NCBI GenBank assembly: GCA_900769075.1
Contig: CAAGFE010000118.1
Span: 1-18,022, forward strand
Source: Clostridia bacterium
GTDB lineage: Bacteria; Bacillota; Clostridia; Christensenellales; Aristaeellaceae
DNA: 18,022 nt
Direction: 5' to 3'
Each line of letters begins with the position of its first letter. Position 1 is the stretch's first letter. Of this stretch, positions 7,090 to 12,656 are shown piece by piece. The notes beneath the pieces were generated by a model. It saw only the letters and a list, made by a program, of their open reading frames with translations, ran no database searches and had not been told where the DNA came from. Position numbers and translations under genes: made by a program.

Positions 7090-7928
7090 AGCTGCTGAAA
7101 TACGAGTTCCGCAAGTGCCGGACGCTGCTGCTGACGCTCCTGGCCGTCACGGCGGTGCTGGAGGGCTATTTCCTGATCTCCCTGCGCCTTGTGTCCAGCC
7201 AAAGCAGCTATGAAAACCACCTGGCCATTGCCGTCGGTCTGCTGGTGCTGGCCACCTATGTGGTCGCCATCCTCGTCTTTGTGAAGGGCATCACCAGCTA
7301 CTCCTCGGAGCTGAAGGATCGCAGCGCCTACCTGATCTTCATGACGCCCACCACCGGCCTGCAGATCATGGGCTCCAAATTCCTGTTCACCATCACGCTG
7401 GGCGCGGCCTTTGCGCTGCTCTATGCGGTGATGGGCGCCGCGGACATGGTGCTGCTGCTGCGGGAGATGGGCGAGCTGGAGGAATTTATGGAAATGCTCC
7501 GGCGGGCGCTGATGTTCCTGGGCATCGGGCTGCACTATGATCAGCTGGCGCTGGCTGTGGCGGCCTGCGGGATGTACATCCTGCTGAGCGTCCTGTCGGT
7601 GGTGGCGCTGTCCTACCTGGCCATCACCCTGAGCCACACCCTTTTCCGGGACAAGAAGGGGCGCGGCCTCGTGGCGTTGCTGATCTTCATCGCCCTGAAC
7701 TGGCTGGTCGGCAAGCTGTACGGCCTGCTGCCCAATGTGATGGACAGCCTGGTCTATGTTGATACGACCGTCTACAATCGCATGTCCGGTCAGGCGGAAA
7801 CAAGCACCGTGCTGCGCTTTTCGGACGTGCTGCTCGGCATGCTTCCCCAGGGCGGCGTGAGCCTGGGCGTGATCCTCGTCAGCCTGTTCGGCTGCGCCAG
7901 GATGCTCGACCGGAAGGTTTCCCTGTAA
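7083..7928 (+). CDS. ABC-2 type transporter permease
   Basis: This 281-residue membrane protein has about six hydrophobic segments, near residues 13-35, 47-70, 98-120, 157-185, 194-214 and 256-273. It begins with the MLKLLKYEFRK type of cytosolic amphipathic start that is common in ABC-2 permeases. Translation starts at GTG 7083 with GGAGGGAGG at 7065-7073, 9 nt upstream. It overlaps the ATPase gene, so the two form one exporter. One ATPase plus one permease suggests a complex of two of each. I see no extracellular domain and cannot name the substrate. The gene is followed by pyrB after 35 bp, so the pair sits inside the pyrimidine operon. Confidence 0.85.
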   Translation: MLKLLKYEFRKCRTLLLTLLAVTAVLEGYFLISLRLVSSQSSYENHLAIAVGLLVLATYVVAILVFVKGITSYSSELKDRSAYLIFMTPTTGLQIMGSKFLFTITLGAAFALLYAVMGAADMVLLLREMGELEEFMEMLRRALMFLGIGLHYDQLALAVAACGMYILLSVLSVVALSYLAITLSHTLFRDKKGRGLVALLIFIALNWLVGKLYGLLPNVMDSLVYVDTTVYNRMSGQAETSTVLRFSDVLLGMLPQGGVSLGVILVSLFGCARMLDRKVSL

Positions 7929-7963
7929 GCACGCCATCCCGATGACAAGAAGGAGGACTCCCC

Positions 7964-8890
7964 ATGCGTCACCTGATTGACATTACCGACTTTACCGTGG
8001 AGGAGATCGAGTCCATCCTCGACCTGGGGGACAGGATGATCGCCGACCCCGCTGCCTACCGCGACAGCCTGCACGGGCACATCCTGGCAACGCTCTTCTT
8101 TGAGCCGAGCACCCGCACCCGGCTGAGCTTTGAATCCGCCATGCTGTCCCTGGGCGGCAGCGTGCTGGGCTTCTCCTCGGCGGATTCCTCCTCCACCGCG
8201 AAGGGCGAATCCCTGATGGATACCATCCGCACCGTCAGCTGCTACTCCGACATCATCGCCATGCGCCACCCCAAGGAGGGCGCGCCCATGGCCGGCAGCC
8301 TGCGCAGCTATGTGCCCATCATCAACGCGGGCGACGGCGGACACAACCATCCCACCCAGACCCTGACCGACCTGATGACCATCCGCCGCTGCAAGGGCCG
8401 GCTGGATCACATGGTGGTCGGCCTGTGCGGCGATCTGAAATTCGGCCGCACGGTGCATTCCCTCATCGGCGCGATGAGCCGCTACGGGGGGATCGAATTC
8501 GTGCTGATCTCACCCCCGGAACTGAAGGTGCCCGCCTACCTCACCGAGGAGCTCCGCCGCAAGGGGATTCCCTTCCGCGAGGTGGAAACCATGGAGGAGG
8601 TCATGCCCGAGCTGGACATCCTCTACATGACCCGCGTGCAGAAGGAACGCTTCTTCAACGAGGCGGACTACATCCGCCTGAAGGACACCTACATCCTCGA
8701 CCCGGAGAAGCTCAAGACCGCCAAGGCGGACATGGCCATCCTCCATCCCCTGCCCCGCGTGAATGAGATTTCCCCCAAGGTGGACGACGATCCCCGGGCG
8801 ATGTACTTCGATCAGGTGCGCAACGGGCGCTTCGTCCGCATGGCGCTGATCACCACCCTGCTGCGCTGGAAGGAGGCGGAACAAGCGTGA
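7964..8890 (+). CDS. pyrB: Aspartate carbamoyltransferase, catalytic chain
   Basis: PyrB condenses carbamoyl phosphate and aspartate, the committed step of pyrimidine synthesis. FEPSTRTR (residues 46-53) is the carbamoyl phosphate signature. SSTAKGES (77-84) holds the loop Lys (K80) reaching in from a neighbouring subunit. HPTQTLTDL and HPLPRVNEI are the other conserved blocks. At 308 residues it is full length. AGGAGG at 7951-7956 lies 7 nt before the ATG. The GTG of pyrI overlaps its stop, so catalytic and regulatory chains are made together, as in the E. coli-type holoenzyme. Confidence 0.97.
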   Translation: MRHLIDITDFTVEEIESILDLGDRMIADPAAYRDSLHGHILATLFFEPSTRTRLSFESAMLSLGGSVLGFSSADSSSTAKGESLMDTIRTVSCYSDIIAMRHPKEGAPMAGSLRSYVPIINAGDGGHNHPTQTLTDLMTIRRCKGRLDHMVVGLCGDLKFGRTVHSLIGAMSRYGGIEFVLISPPELKVPAYLTEELRRKGIPFREVETMEEVMPELDILYMTRVQKERFFNEADYIRLKDTYILDPEKLKTAKADMAILHPLPRVNEISPKVDDDPRAMYFDQVRNGRFVRMALITTLLRWKEAEQA

Positions 8891-9318
8891 ACATTGATTC
8901 CATCCACTCCGGCATCGTGCTGGATCACATCAAGGCGGGCCGCGGCATGGACGTATACCGCTTTCTGAAGCTGGACGAGCTGGACTGCCCCGTGGCCTAC
9001 ATCCGCAACGTGCGCTCCGGCGTCCTGGGCAGGAAGGACATCATCAAGATTGACTCCGTGATCGACGTGGATCTGGATGTGCTGGGCTACATCGACCCCG
9101 GCATCACCGTCAACATCATCAAGGACGGGCAGGTGGCGGAGAAGAAGAAGCTCTCCCTGCCCGAGCATCTGGTGAACGTCATCGTCTGCAAGAATCCCCG
9201 CTGCATCACCACCGTGGAGGGCGCGCTGGATCAGCACTTCCTCCTCAAGGACCGGGCGCGGGGCATCTACCGCTGCATGTTCTGCGACGCCGAGCGCAAG
9301 AGCAAGGCGCTGCGGTAA
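8887..9318 (+). CDS. pyrI: Aspartate carbamoyltransferase, regulatory chain
   Basis: PyrI binds nucleotide effectors and assembles with PyrB through a zinc domain, giving feedback control by end products. The N-terminal allosteric domain (about 1-95) is followed by the zinc site C101-x4-C106 and C130-x2-C133, which matches the enteric spacing. At 143 residues it is slightly shorter than the E. coli chain. The start is GTG 8887, overlapping the pyrB stop, with GGAAGGAGG at 8868-8876. It is the last pyr gene. Because the operon leader has no visible attenuator, allostery through PyrI may be the main control point here; that is inference. Confidence 0.96.
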   Translation: MNIDSIHSGIVLDHIKAGRGMDVYRFLKLDELDCPVAYIRNVRSGVLGRKDIIKIDSVIDVDLDVLGYIDPGITVNIIKDGQVAEKKKLSLPEHLVNVIVCKNPRCITTVEGALDQHFLLKDRARGIYRCMFCDAERKSKALR

Positions 9319-9342
9319 CATCCGCATCCCTGGGAATTCCCC

Positions 9343-9499
9343 ATGAAAGGATTGATCCATCATCTACGGCGGGATCATGCCCCGCAAACGCGCGACATCG
9401 CAAAGGAAGGATGACCCTTGTCTCGGCCTGACAGCCGCGCCCGTTTCCCCAAGCATCGTTAGAAAGGACATTTTTTGTATGAAGAAGGCTATTGCATAA
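9343..9499 (+). other. Post-pyrI spacer with a six-codon ORF (MKKAIA)
   Basis: The 259-bp gap between pyrI and the next gene holds no full gene. At 9479-9499 there is an ATG-to-TAA ORF encoding MKKAIA, preceded by AAAGGA (9463-9468) at 10 nt. The peptide looks like the first six residues of a signal peptide cut off by a stop codon. It could be the decayed start of a lost secreted-protein gene, a small leader peptide, or chance. A 23-codon ORF at 9343-9414 has at most a weak ribosome binding site and is not supported. Confidence 0.3.
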
Positions 9500-9502
9500 G
9501 CC

Positions 9503-9535
9503 GGGAGGCTCCGCACTCCGGCACGCCTCCCATTT
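9503..9535 (+). terminator. Candidate terminator after the pyr operon
   Basis: GGGAGGC (9503-9509) pairs with GCCTCCC (9525-9531) around a 15-nt loop, followed by ATTTCATTC, a broken T tract. It is the best stop signal between pyrI and the RNHCP gene. The weak U tract suggests incomplete termination, and I found no clear promoter for the next gene. Confidence 0.45.
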
Positions 9536-9577
9536 CATTCATCGTCTGCACAGAATGAGAATGAGAGGACAAGCAAT

Positions 9578-10003
9578 ATGAACCGTGAAAACAAGCGCAA
9601 GCAATACGACAAGCACTATTACAAGCACAATCCCTGCTCTGACAGCTTCACCTGCAAATGCTGCGGGCGGCTCTGCGTGCCCGAAGGCGCGGGGAGCGAC
9701 CACCGCAATCACTGCCCCAACTGCCTTTGCTCCCTCCACCTGGACATCGAGCCGGGCGACCGGGAGGCGGACTGCGGCGGGCTGATGGAGCCCATTGCCG
9801 TCTGGGTTCGCAAGGGCGGCGAATGGGCCATCATCCACCGGTGCCGCGTGTGCGGATGGATTTCCTCCAACCGGGTTGCGGCGGATGATAATCCGATGAA
9901 GCTCATGTCCATTGCCATGCGCCCGCTGACCAATCCGCCCTTCCCGCTGGAAAAAATCGAGGAGATGACGGATCTGATGGCGGGCGAGGGACGCTTGCGC
10001 TGA
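9578..10003 (+). CDS. RNHCP-domain zinc protein
   Basis: This 141-residue protein carries the sequence HRNHCPNCLCS, the motif for which the RNHCP domain family is named (RNHCP at residues 43-47). Cysteines at 26, 28, 29 and 33, then 46, 49 and 51, and a later C89-x2-C92 suggest at least two zinc sites. The first 20 residues are strongly basic, rich in Lys, Arg and His, which would suit nucleic acid contact. There is no signal peptide. GAGAGGA (9563-9569) lies 8 nt before the ATG. The family has no established biochemical role that I can cite. It is followed by a bidirectional terminator and a convergent gene. Family call is confident, function unknown. Confidence 0.88.
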   Translation: MNRENKRKQYDKHYYKHNPCSDSFTCKCCGRLCVPEGAGSDHRNHCPNCLCSLHLDIEPGDREADCGGLMEPIAVWVRKGGEWAIIHRCRVCGWISSNRVAADDNPMKLMSIAMRPLTNPPFPLEKIEEMTDLMAGEGRLR

Positions 10004-10022
10004 CCCTTTGACCACAACAAAA

Positions 10023-10070
10023 GCCGCGGATGCTCGTGCAGCTCCGCGGCCCATTCTTTATTTTGTTTTT
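10023..10070. terminator. Bidirectional intrinsic terminator
   Basis: GCCGCGGA (10023-10030) pairs perfectly with TCCGCGGC (10043-10050). On the plus strand the stem is followed by a T-rich tract (10054-10071); on the minus strand it runs into TTTTGTTG. It ends both the RNHCP gene and the convergent secreted-protein gene. Confidence 0.88.
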
Positions 10071-10681
10071 TCCACCCTGCAGGGCCAGAGGGCGTCCAGC
10101 TTCTTGAGCTCCTGCGTCTTTCCGCCCAGGCTGACGAACCGGTCATAGAGCCTCGCGGCTTCCTCTCCCGGTATCACAACCAGGCCGGAGAACACGGTTT
10201 CCTCCCCCGCCAGCAGCGTCACCGGGATCGGCGAGTCGGTTTTCTGCTGGGCGATGGCCTTCAGCAGGGGCAGGCTTCCGTCGGTCAGGCAGGCAGCGTA
10301 ATCCTCCATGTACAGCCCGTCGTATTCGGCAATCTCCCGGCTGACGGAGAAGGTATACTGCTTTCCGCCAACCGTCAGGCGCAGCTGATCCGCGTTCAGC
10401 GGCGTATCAAAGACCGTGGTGGACGCCGTCAGCTGCAGGAGCGTCACGTCCTCGTCCACCAGGGTGATATAGTCCACATAGACGATCAGATCGCCCTCGA
10501 ACGCCTCGTCCACCTGACCGAGGTAGGGCTGATTCACCGGGCGGTAGATGGTGTTGACCGTCCCGGATCGGGTGAACGCGTTCAGGTTCGGGTCGCCCTT
10601 CAGCGCGGACAGGTCGAAATCCGCCAGCGCCGAGGGCGCCAGCAGCTTCAAAGCCATCAGGAACGCCAGCAGCTTCTTCAT
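10058..10681 (-). CDS. Secreted protein of unknown function
   Basis: The 207-residue product starts with a signal peptide, MKKLLAFLMALKLLAPSALA, ending in an ALA site before DFDLS, so it is probably released by signal peptidase I. There is no lipobox or later membrane segment. The mature part alternates hydrophobic and polar residues in a beta-rich pattern (about 65-115), with a helical stretch around 173-196 (EEAARLYDRFVSLG). Only two cysteines (131, 201) remain. I do not recognise the family. The start is set by AAGGAGG (plus-strand CCTCCTT 10690-10696), 8 nt from ATG 10681; an upstream in-frame ATG at 10711 overlaps the promoter -10 box and is rejected. It is a single-gene unit between its own promoter and a terminator. 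Confidence 0.8.
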   Translation of the reverse strand: MKKLLAFLMALKLLAPSALADFDLSALKGDPNLNAFTRSGTVNTIYRPVNQPYLGQVDEAFEGDLIVYVDYITLVDEDVTLLQLTASTTVFDTPLNADQLRLTVGGKQYTFSVSREIAEYDGLYMEDYAACLTDGSLPLLKAIAQQKTDSPIPVTLLAGEETVFSGLVVIPGEEAARLYDRFVSLGGKTQELKKLDALWPCRVEKTK

Positions 10682-10713
10682 CACAGGGGCCTCCTTGTGT
10701 GGATCGTCCATCC

Positions 10714-10743
10714 ATTATAGCATAGGCGCGCGGCGCATTTCAA
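10714..10743 (-). promoter_or_regulatory. Promoter of the minus-strand secreted-protein gene
   Basis: Read on the minus strand, TTGAAA (10743-10738) and TATAAT (10719-10714) are 18 bp apart. Transcription would start roughly 25 nt ahead of the ATG at 10681. Confidence 0.75.
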
Positions 10744-10827
10744 GGGAATCAGGCGGGGCAGAATGTTACAATTCGTAAAATTGGCCCGCGCTGGGAAGGA
10801 TTTTCCACGGGCACACGTTGTTTTGGT

Positions 10828-10851
10828 GAAGGGCCCCCCATGCGGCCCTTC
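10828..10851 (+). other. Stem-loop just ahead of a ribosome binding site
   Basis: GAAGGGCC (10828-10835) pairs perfectly with GGCCCTTC (10844-10851) around an 8-nt loop. It ends 3 nt before the AAAGGAGG of the next gene. There is no T tract, so it is not a terminator. It might stabilise the transcript or influence translation. No clear plus-strand promoter was found in 10744-10827. Confidence 0.5.
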
Positions 10852-10869
10852 CCGAAAGGAGGAATTCCC

Positions 10870-11598
10870 ATGAAACACCTGCTGAAAGCGCTCCTGGCGC
10901 TGTGCGCTGCGGGCATGCTGCTGTGCTCCGCCGCCATGGCGGAAGCACCCGCCTGCAGCCCCGAGCTGACGGCGGCCAAAACCGCCATTGGCGCGCTGTA
11001 CGACCAATACGGCTTCACGGCGGAAATGCTGGGCATGTTCACCATGACCGTCGCGGCAGAGGAGGAAGCCACCCGTGTGCACCTCATTTCAACCCTGCTG
11101 CCGCTGGGCCGCGTCGGCGAGTACGAGGTGACCATCCGCGGCGACCAGGCGGAGGCCCAATGGACGCACGACGACAAGGACGAAAGCCTGTGGGCCTCCG
11201 GTGCGCTGGATTGTCCCTACTGGGGCGCAAAGCAGCTCCAGACCTGCCTGGACAAAACGGATTATATCTTTGGCAGCGATGGTGATATCCCGGAGAACGT
11301 CCCCAATCTGTATGACAGCCTGGACTTCACCGCCGTTCCCCCGGAAAAGGATGAACTGCCCTCAGAGGAAAGGCATGCGCTGGCCCGTGCAGCCCTGGCG
11401 GATGTCTACGGCCTGTCCGAAAAGACCATGAGCAGCCTGGAATCGCTGTATGGCGAGGAACGCATCCTGATCTGCGGGGATGGCCGCCGCCTGCTGGAGG
11501 TGACCATCGCCGGAAGGGATCTGTGCTGCCATGTGCTGTTCGACACGGACACCGACGAGGTGTTCTGGATCCAGCTCTCCTCCGGCGGAAACGGCTGA
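10870..11598 (+). CDS. Secreted protein with two PepSY-like internal repeats
   Basis: The 242-residue product has a signal peptide (residues 1-24, cleavage after AMA). The mature part seems to hold two copies of one module. Copy 1 (about 34-103) has a helix AAKTAIGALYDQYGFTAEML, then beta strands with YEVTIRGDQAEAQW. Copy 2 (about 168-236) has LARAALADVYGLSEKTMSSL, then LEVTIAGRDLCCHVLF and a closing FW. This helix-then-strands pattern with a Tyr-Gly turn resembles PepSY-like repeats in secreted clostridial proteins; I base this on pattern alone. AAAGGAGG (10855-10862) lies 7 nt before ATG 10870, which decides against an in-frame ATG at 10840. It stands alone between a divergent secreted-protein gene and a convergent regulator. 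Function unknown. Confidence 0.8.
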   Translation: MKHLLKALLALCAAGMLLCSAAMAEAPACSPELTAAKTAIGALYDQYGFTAEMLGMFTMTVAAEEEATRVHLISTLLPLGRVGEYEVTIRGDQAEAQWTHDDKDESLWASGALDCPYWGAKQLQTCLDKTDYIFGSDGDIPENVPNLYDSLDFTAVPPEKDELPSEERHALARAALADVYGLSEKTMSSLESLYGEERILICGDGRRLLEVTIAGRDLCCHVLFDTDTDEVFWIQLSSGGNG

Positions 11599-11607
11599 CG
11601 AATCCCG

Positions 11608-11641
11608 AAAAGGCCCGGCAATCCGTCAAGGACTGCCGGGC
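11608..11641. terminator. Terminator between convergent genes
   Basis: GCCCGGCA (11613-11620) pairs with TGCCGGGC (11634-11641) around a 13-nt loop. The minus strand continues into CTTTTC, the plus strand into TTAATC. Both tails are short, but the position between two converging genes supports a shared terminator. Confidence 0.65.
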
Positions 11642-11654
11642 TTAATCGTCCGTA

Positions 11655-12395
11655 TTACAGGGTGACCTCCAGCTTGGCGGCACGGCCGATGAAATTGCAC
11701 TCGTTGATCTGGGCCGTCACCGCGTCGTACTCCTTGTCGAAGCTCTGCAGAATAACGGTGAAATCCGCCAGCTTCTTCACCTTGCACAGGAAACGGTGGC
11801 TGTTGTACTCCACCAGCATGATCGCGCCGTCGATGGGGGAATGGGCAGGCACGATCAGCGCCAGGTCGCCCTGGTGGATGCGGAAGCCCCGCATGCTGTC
11901 ATCCGGCACGAGGTAGTAGAACACCTTGTCCGGGTTCGCCCCCTCGATCTTGCCGGAAACGATGGGCAGCAGCCGATAATCCGTGGGCTGCATGACGGCG
12001 TTCATTACCGGCACGCGCTTGAGCACGCTGGTCAGCGCGTCCAGCCAGACGGAACCGCCCACGCCCTTCTCCTCCTCGGTGGAGGCAACGACCTCCGCCT
12101 CGGGCTGAACGGGCTTGGGTGCGGGACGGGCCGCGACGGTTTTCGCCGTCGGGGATGCCACCGCCGCCAGATCAACCGTGGCGGCAATGTCGTCGAGGGT
12201 GAAGTCGGCCTCGGTCTGTTCCTTCAGCCCGATGGACTTCAAGATCCGGCGGGCCTGGTCATCCGCGATGATCTTTGTGCCCTTTTCCACCGCGACGATA
12301 TAGCTTTCCGCCACGCCGCACTTCTTGGCAACCTGTTTGGGGGTCATCTTGGCGCGGATGCGTTCCGTGCGGATGAGATCTCCAAGTCGGCTCAT
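11655..12395 (-). CDS. XRE-type HTH regulator with S24/LexA-like C-terminal domain
   Basis: This 246-residue protein has an N-terminal helix-turn-helix (about 4-56; KMTPKQVAKKCGVAESYIVAVEKG). An Ala/Pro-rich linker (about 80-112) leads to a C-terminal S24 peptidase-like domain. The LexA catalytic Ser corresponds to S167 in PDDSMRGFRIHQGDL, and the Lys probably to K205 in FLCKVKKL. The usual scissile Ala-Gly seems replaced by Glu-Gly (E151-G152) and the segment before the Ser is short, so self-cleavage may be lost. The start is ATG 12395 with AAAGGGG (plus-strand 12406-12412) upstream; an in-frame ATG at 12494 is rejected because it lies beyond the promoter. The gene is divergent from an exporter operon and is the natural candidate to control it. 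The family is clear; its target and signal are inference. Confidence 0.88.
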   Translation of the reverse strand: MSRLGDLIRTERIRAKMTPKQVAKKCGVAESYIVAVEKGTKIIADDQARRILKSIGLKEQTEADFTLDDIAATVDLAAVASPTAKTVAARPAPKPVQPEAEVVASTEEEKGVGGSVWLDALTSVLKRVPVMNAVMQPTDYRLLPIVSGKIEGANPDKVFYYLVPDDSMRGFRIHQGDLALIVPAHSPIDGAIMLVEYNSHRFLCKVKKLADFTVILQSFDKEYDAVTAQINECNFIGRAAKLEVTL

Positions 12396-12408
12396 GGGTC
12401 TTCGACCC
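12396..12408 (-). promoter_or_regulatory. Small hairpin over the regulator's ribosome binding site
   Basis: GGGTC (12396-12400) and GACCC (12404-12408) form an inverted repeat with a 3-nt centre. It directly abuts the regulator start codon and includes part of the AAAGGGG ribosome binding site. In mRNA it could limit translation; as DNA it could be an operator half. The stem is only 5 bp. Confidence 0.4.
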
Positions 12409-12435
12409 CTTTCTTTTCCAGATGAGGATGCTCCT

Positions 12436-12464
12436 ATTGTACCGCATTTTCCGCAAGGATGCAA
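12436..12464 (-). promoter_or_regulatory. Promoter of the S24-fold regulator gene
   Basis: On the minus strand TTGCAT (12464-12459) and TACAAT (12441-12436) are 17 bp apart. It is arranged back to back with the exporter promoter, the two -35 boxes being 29 bp apart. Confidence 0.7.
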
Positions 12465-12483
12465 GGGAAAGTGCATTTTTCCC
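12465..12483. promoter_or_regulatory. Operator-like inverted repeat between divergent promoters
   Basis: GGGAAA (12465-12470) and TTTCCC (12478-12483) are mirror half-sites with a 7-bp centre. The repeat abuts the regulator's -35 box and lies 10 bp before the exporter's -35 box. Such a site would suit a dimeric XRE-type repressor acting on both promoters. Binding is not shown. Confidence 0.45.
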
Positions 12484-12493
12484 AATTTGGACA

Positions 12494-12522
12494 TTGACAG
12501 GCCCCCTTGGCGGGTGTATACT
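12494..12522 (+). promoter_or_regulatory. Strong promoter of the ABC exporter operon
   Basis: A perfect TTGACA (12494-12499), a 17-bp spacer and TATACT (12517-12522) form a near-consensus promoter. Transcription would begin around 12529, about 128 nt before the first coding ATG, leaving room for a structured leader. Confidence 0.88.
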
Positions 12523-12527
12523 AAGCC

Positions 12528-12620
12528 TCCAATTCATCGCTTGGAATCGACATCTGCATCGGTGAGAATCATGCAGCGCTGTCTGAACGCGGAAGCCACC
12601 GCTTCAGATGGCGCTTTTTT
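12528..12620 (+). promoter_or_regulatory. Candidate attenuator or riboswitch leader of the ABC exporter
   Basis: Three structures can be drawn. Hairpin 1: TCCAA (12528-12532) with TTGGA (12541-12545). Hairpin 2: GACA (12549-12552) with TGTC (12580-12583), then CTGCAT (12554-12559) with ATGCAG (12571-12576), closing the loop CGGTGAGAATC. Hairpin 3 is a long terminator whose 5' arm begins at 12575. Hairpin 2 uses bases 12575-12583 of that arm, so hairpins 2 and 3 exclude each other. That is the architecture of an antiterminator/terminator switch. The loop GGTGAGAATC and the following CTGT are reminiscent of the P4-L4 region of cobalamin riboswitches, but the B12 box and most of that core are missing, so I do not assign a class. 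No leader peptide with a run of one amino acid is evident. Confidence 0.55.
12575..12620 (+). terminator. Strong intrinsic terminator inside the exporter leader
   Basis: Bases 12575-12587 pair with 12603-12615 (13 bp including two wobble pairs). After a one-base bulge a further 4 bp form (12589-12592 with 12599-12602), with a 6-nt loop. Six T residues follow (12615-12620). It lies upstream of the exporter genes but downstream of their promoter, so read-through must be controlled or partial. Confidence 0.85.
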
Positions 12621-12656
12621 CGCGTTCAGGTTCAGGCACACAAAGGAGGCACCATC

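Noticed and set aside
9369..9385. GCGGG/CCCGC hairpin after pyrI as the pyr terminator
   Set aside because: Five-base stem with no T tract; the hairpin at 9503-9531 is a better candidate.
9343..9414. 23-codon ORF after pyrI
   Set aside because: At most a weak ribosome binding site and no recognisable content; length is compatible with chance.
10792..10807. TGGGAA-type inverted repeat resembling the 12465-12483 operator
   Set aside because: Half-sites are similar but the centre spacing differs and one pair is a mismatch or wobble, so a second operator for the S24-fold regulator is not supported.
12548..12600. Cobalamin riboswitch call for the exporter leader
   Set aside because: Only the GGTGAGAATC loop and a CTGT word match; the B12 box, the GGGAA segment and the overall length do not, and the downstream genes are an exporter rather than cobalamin genes.
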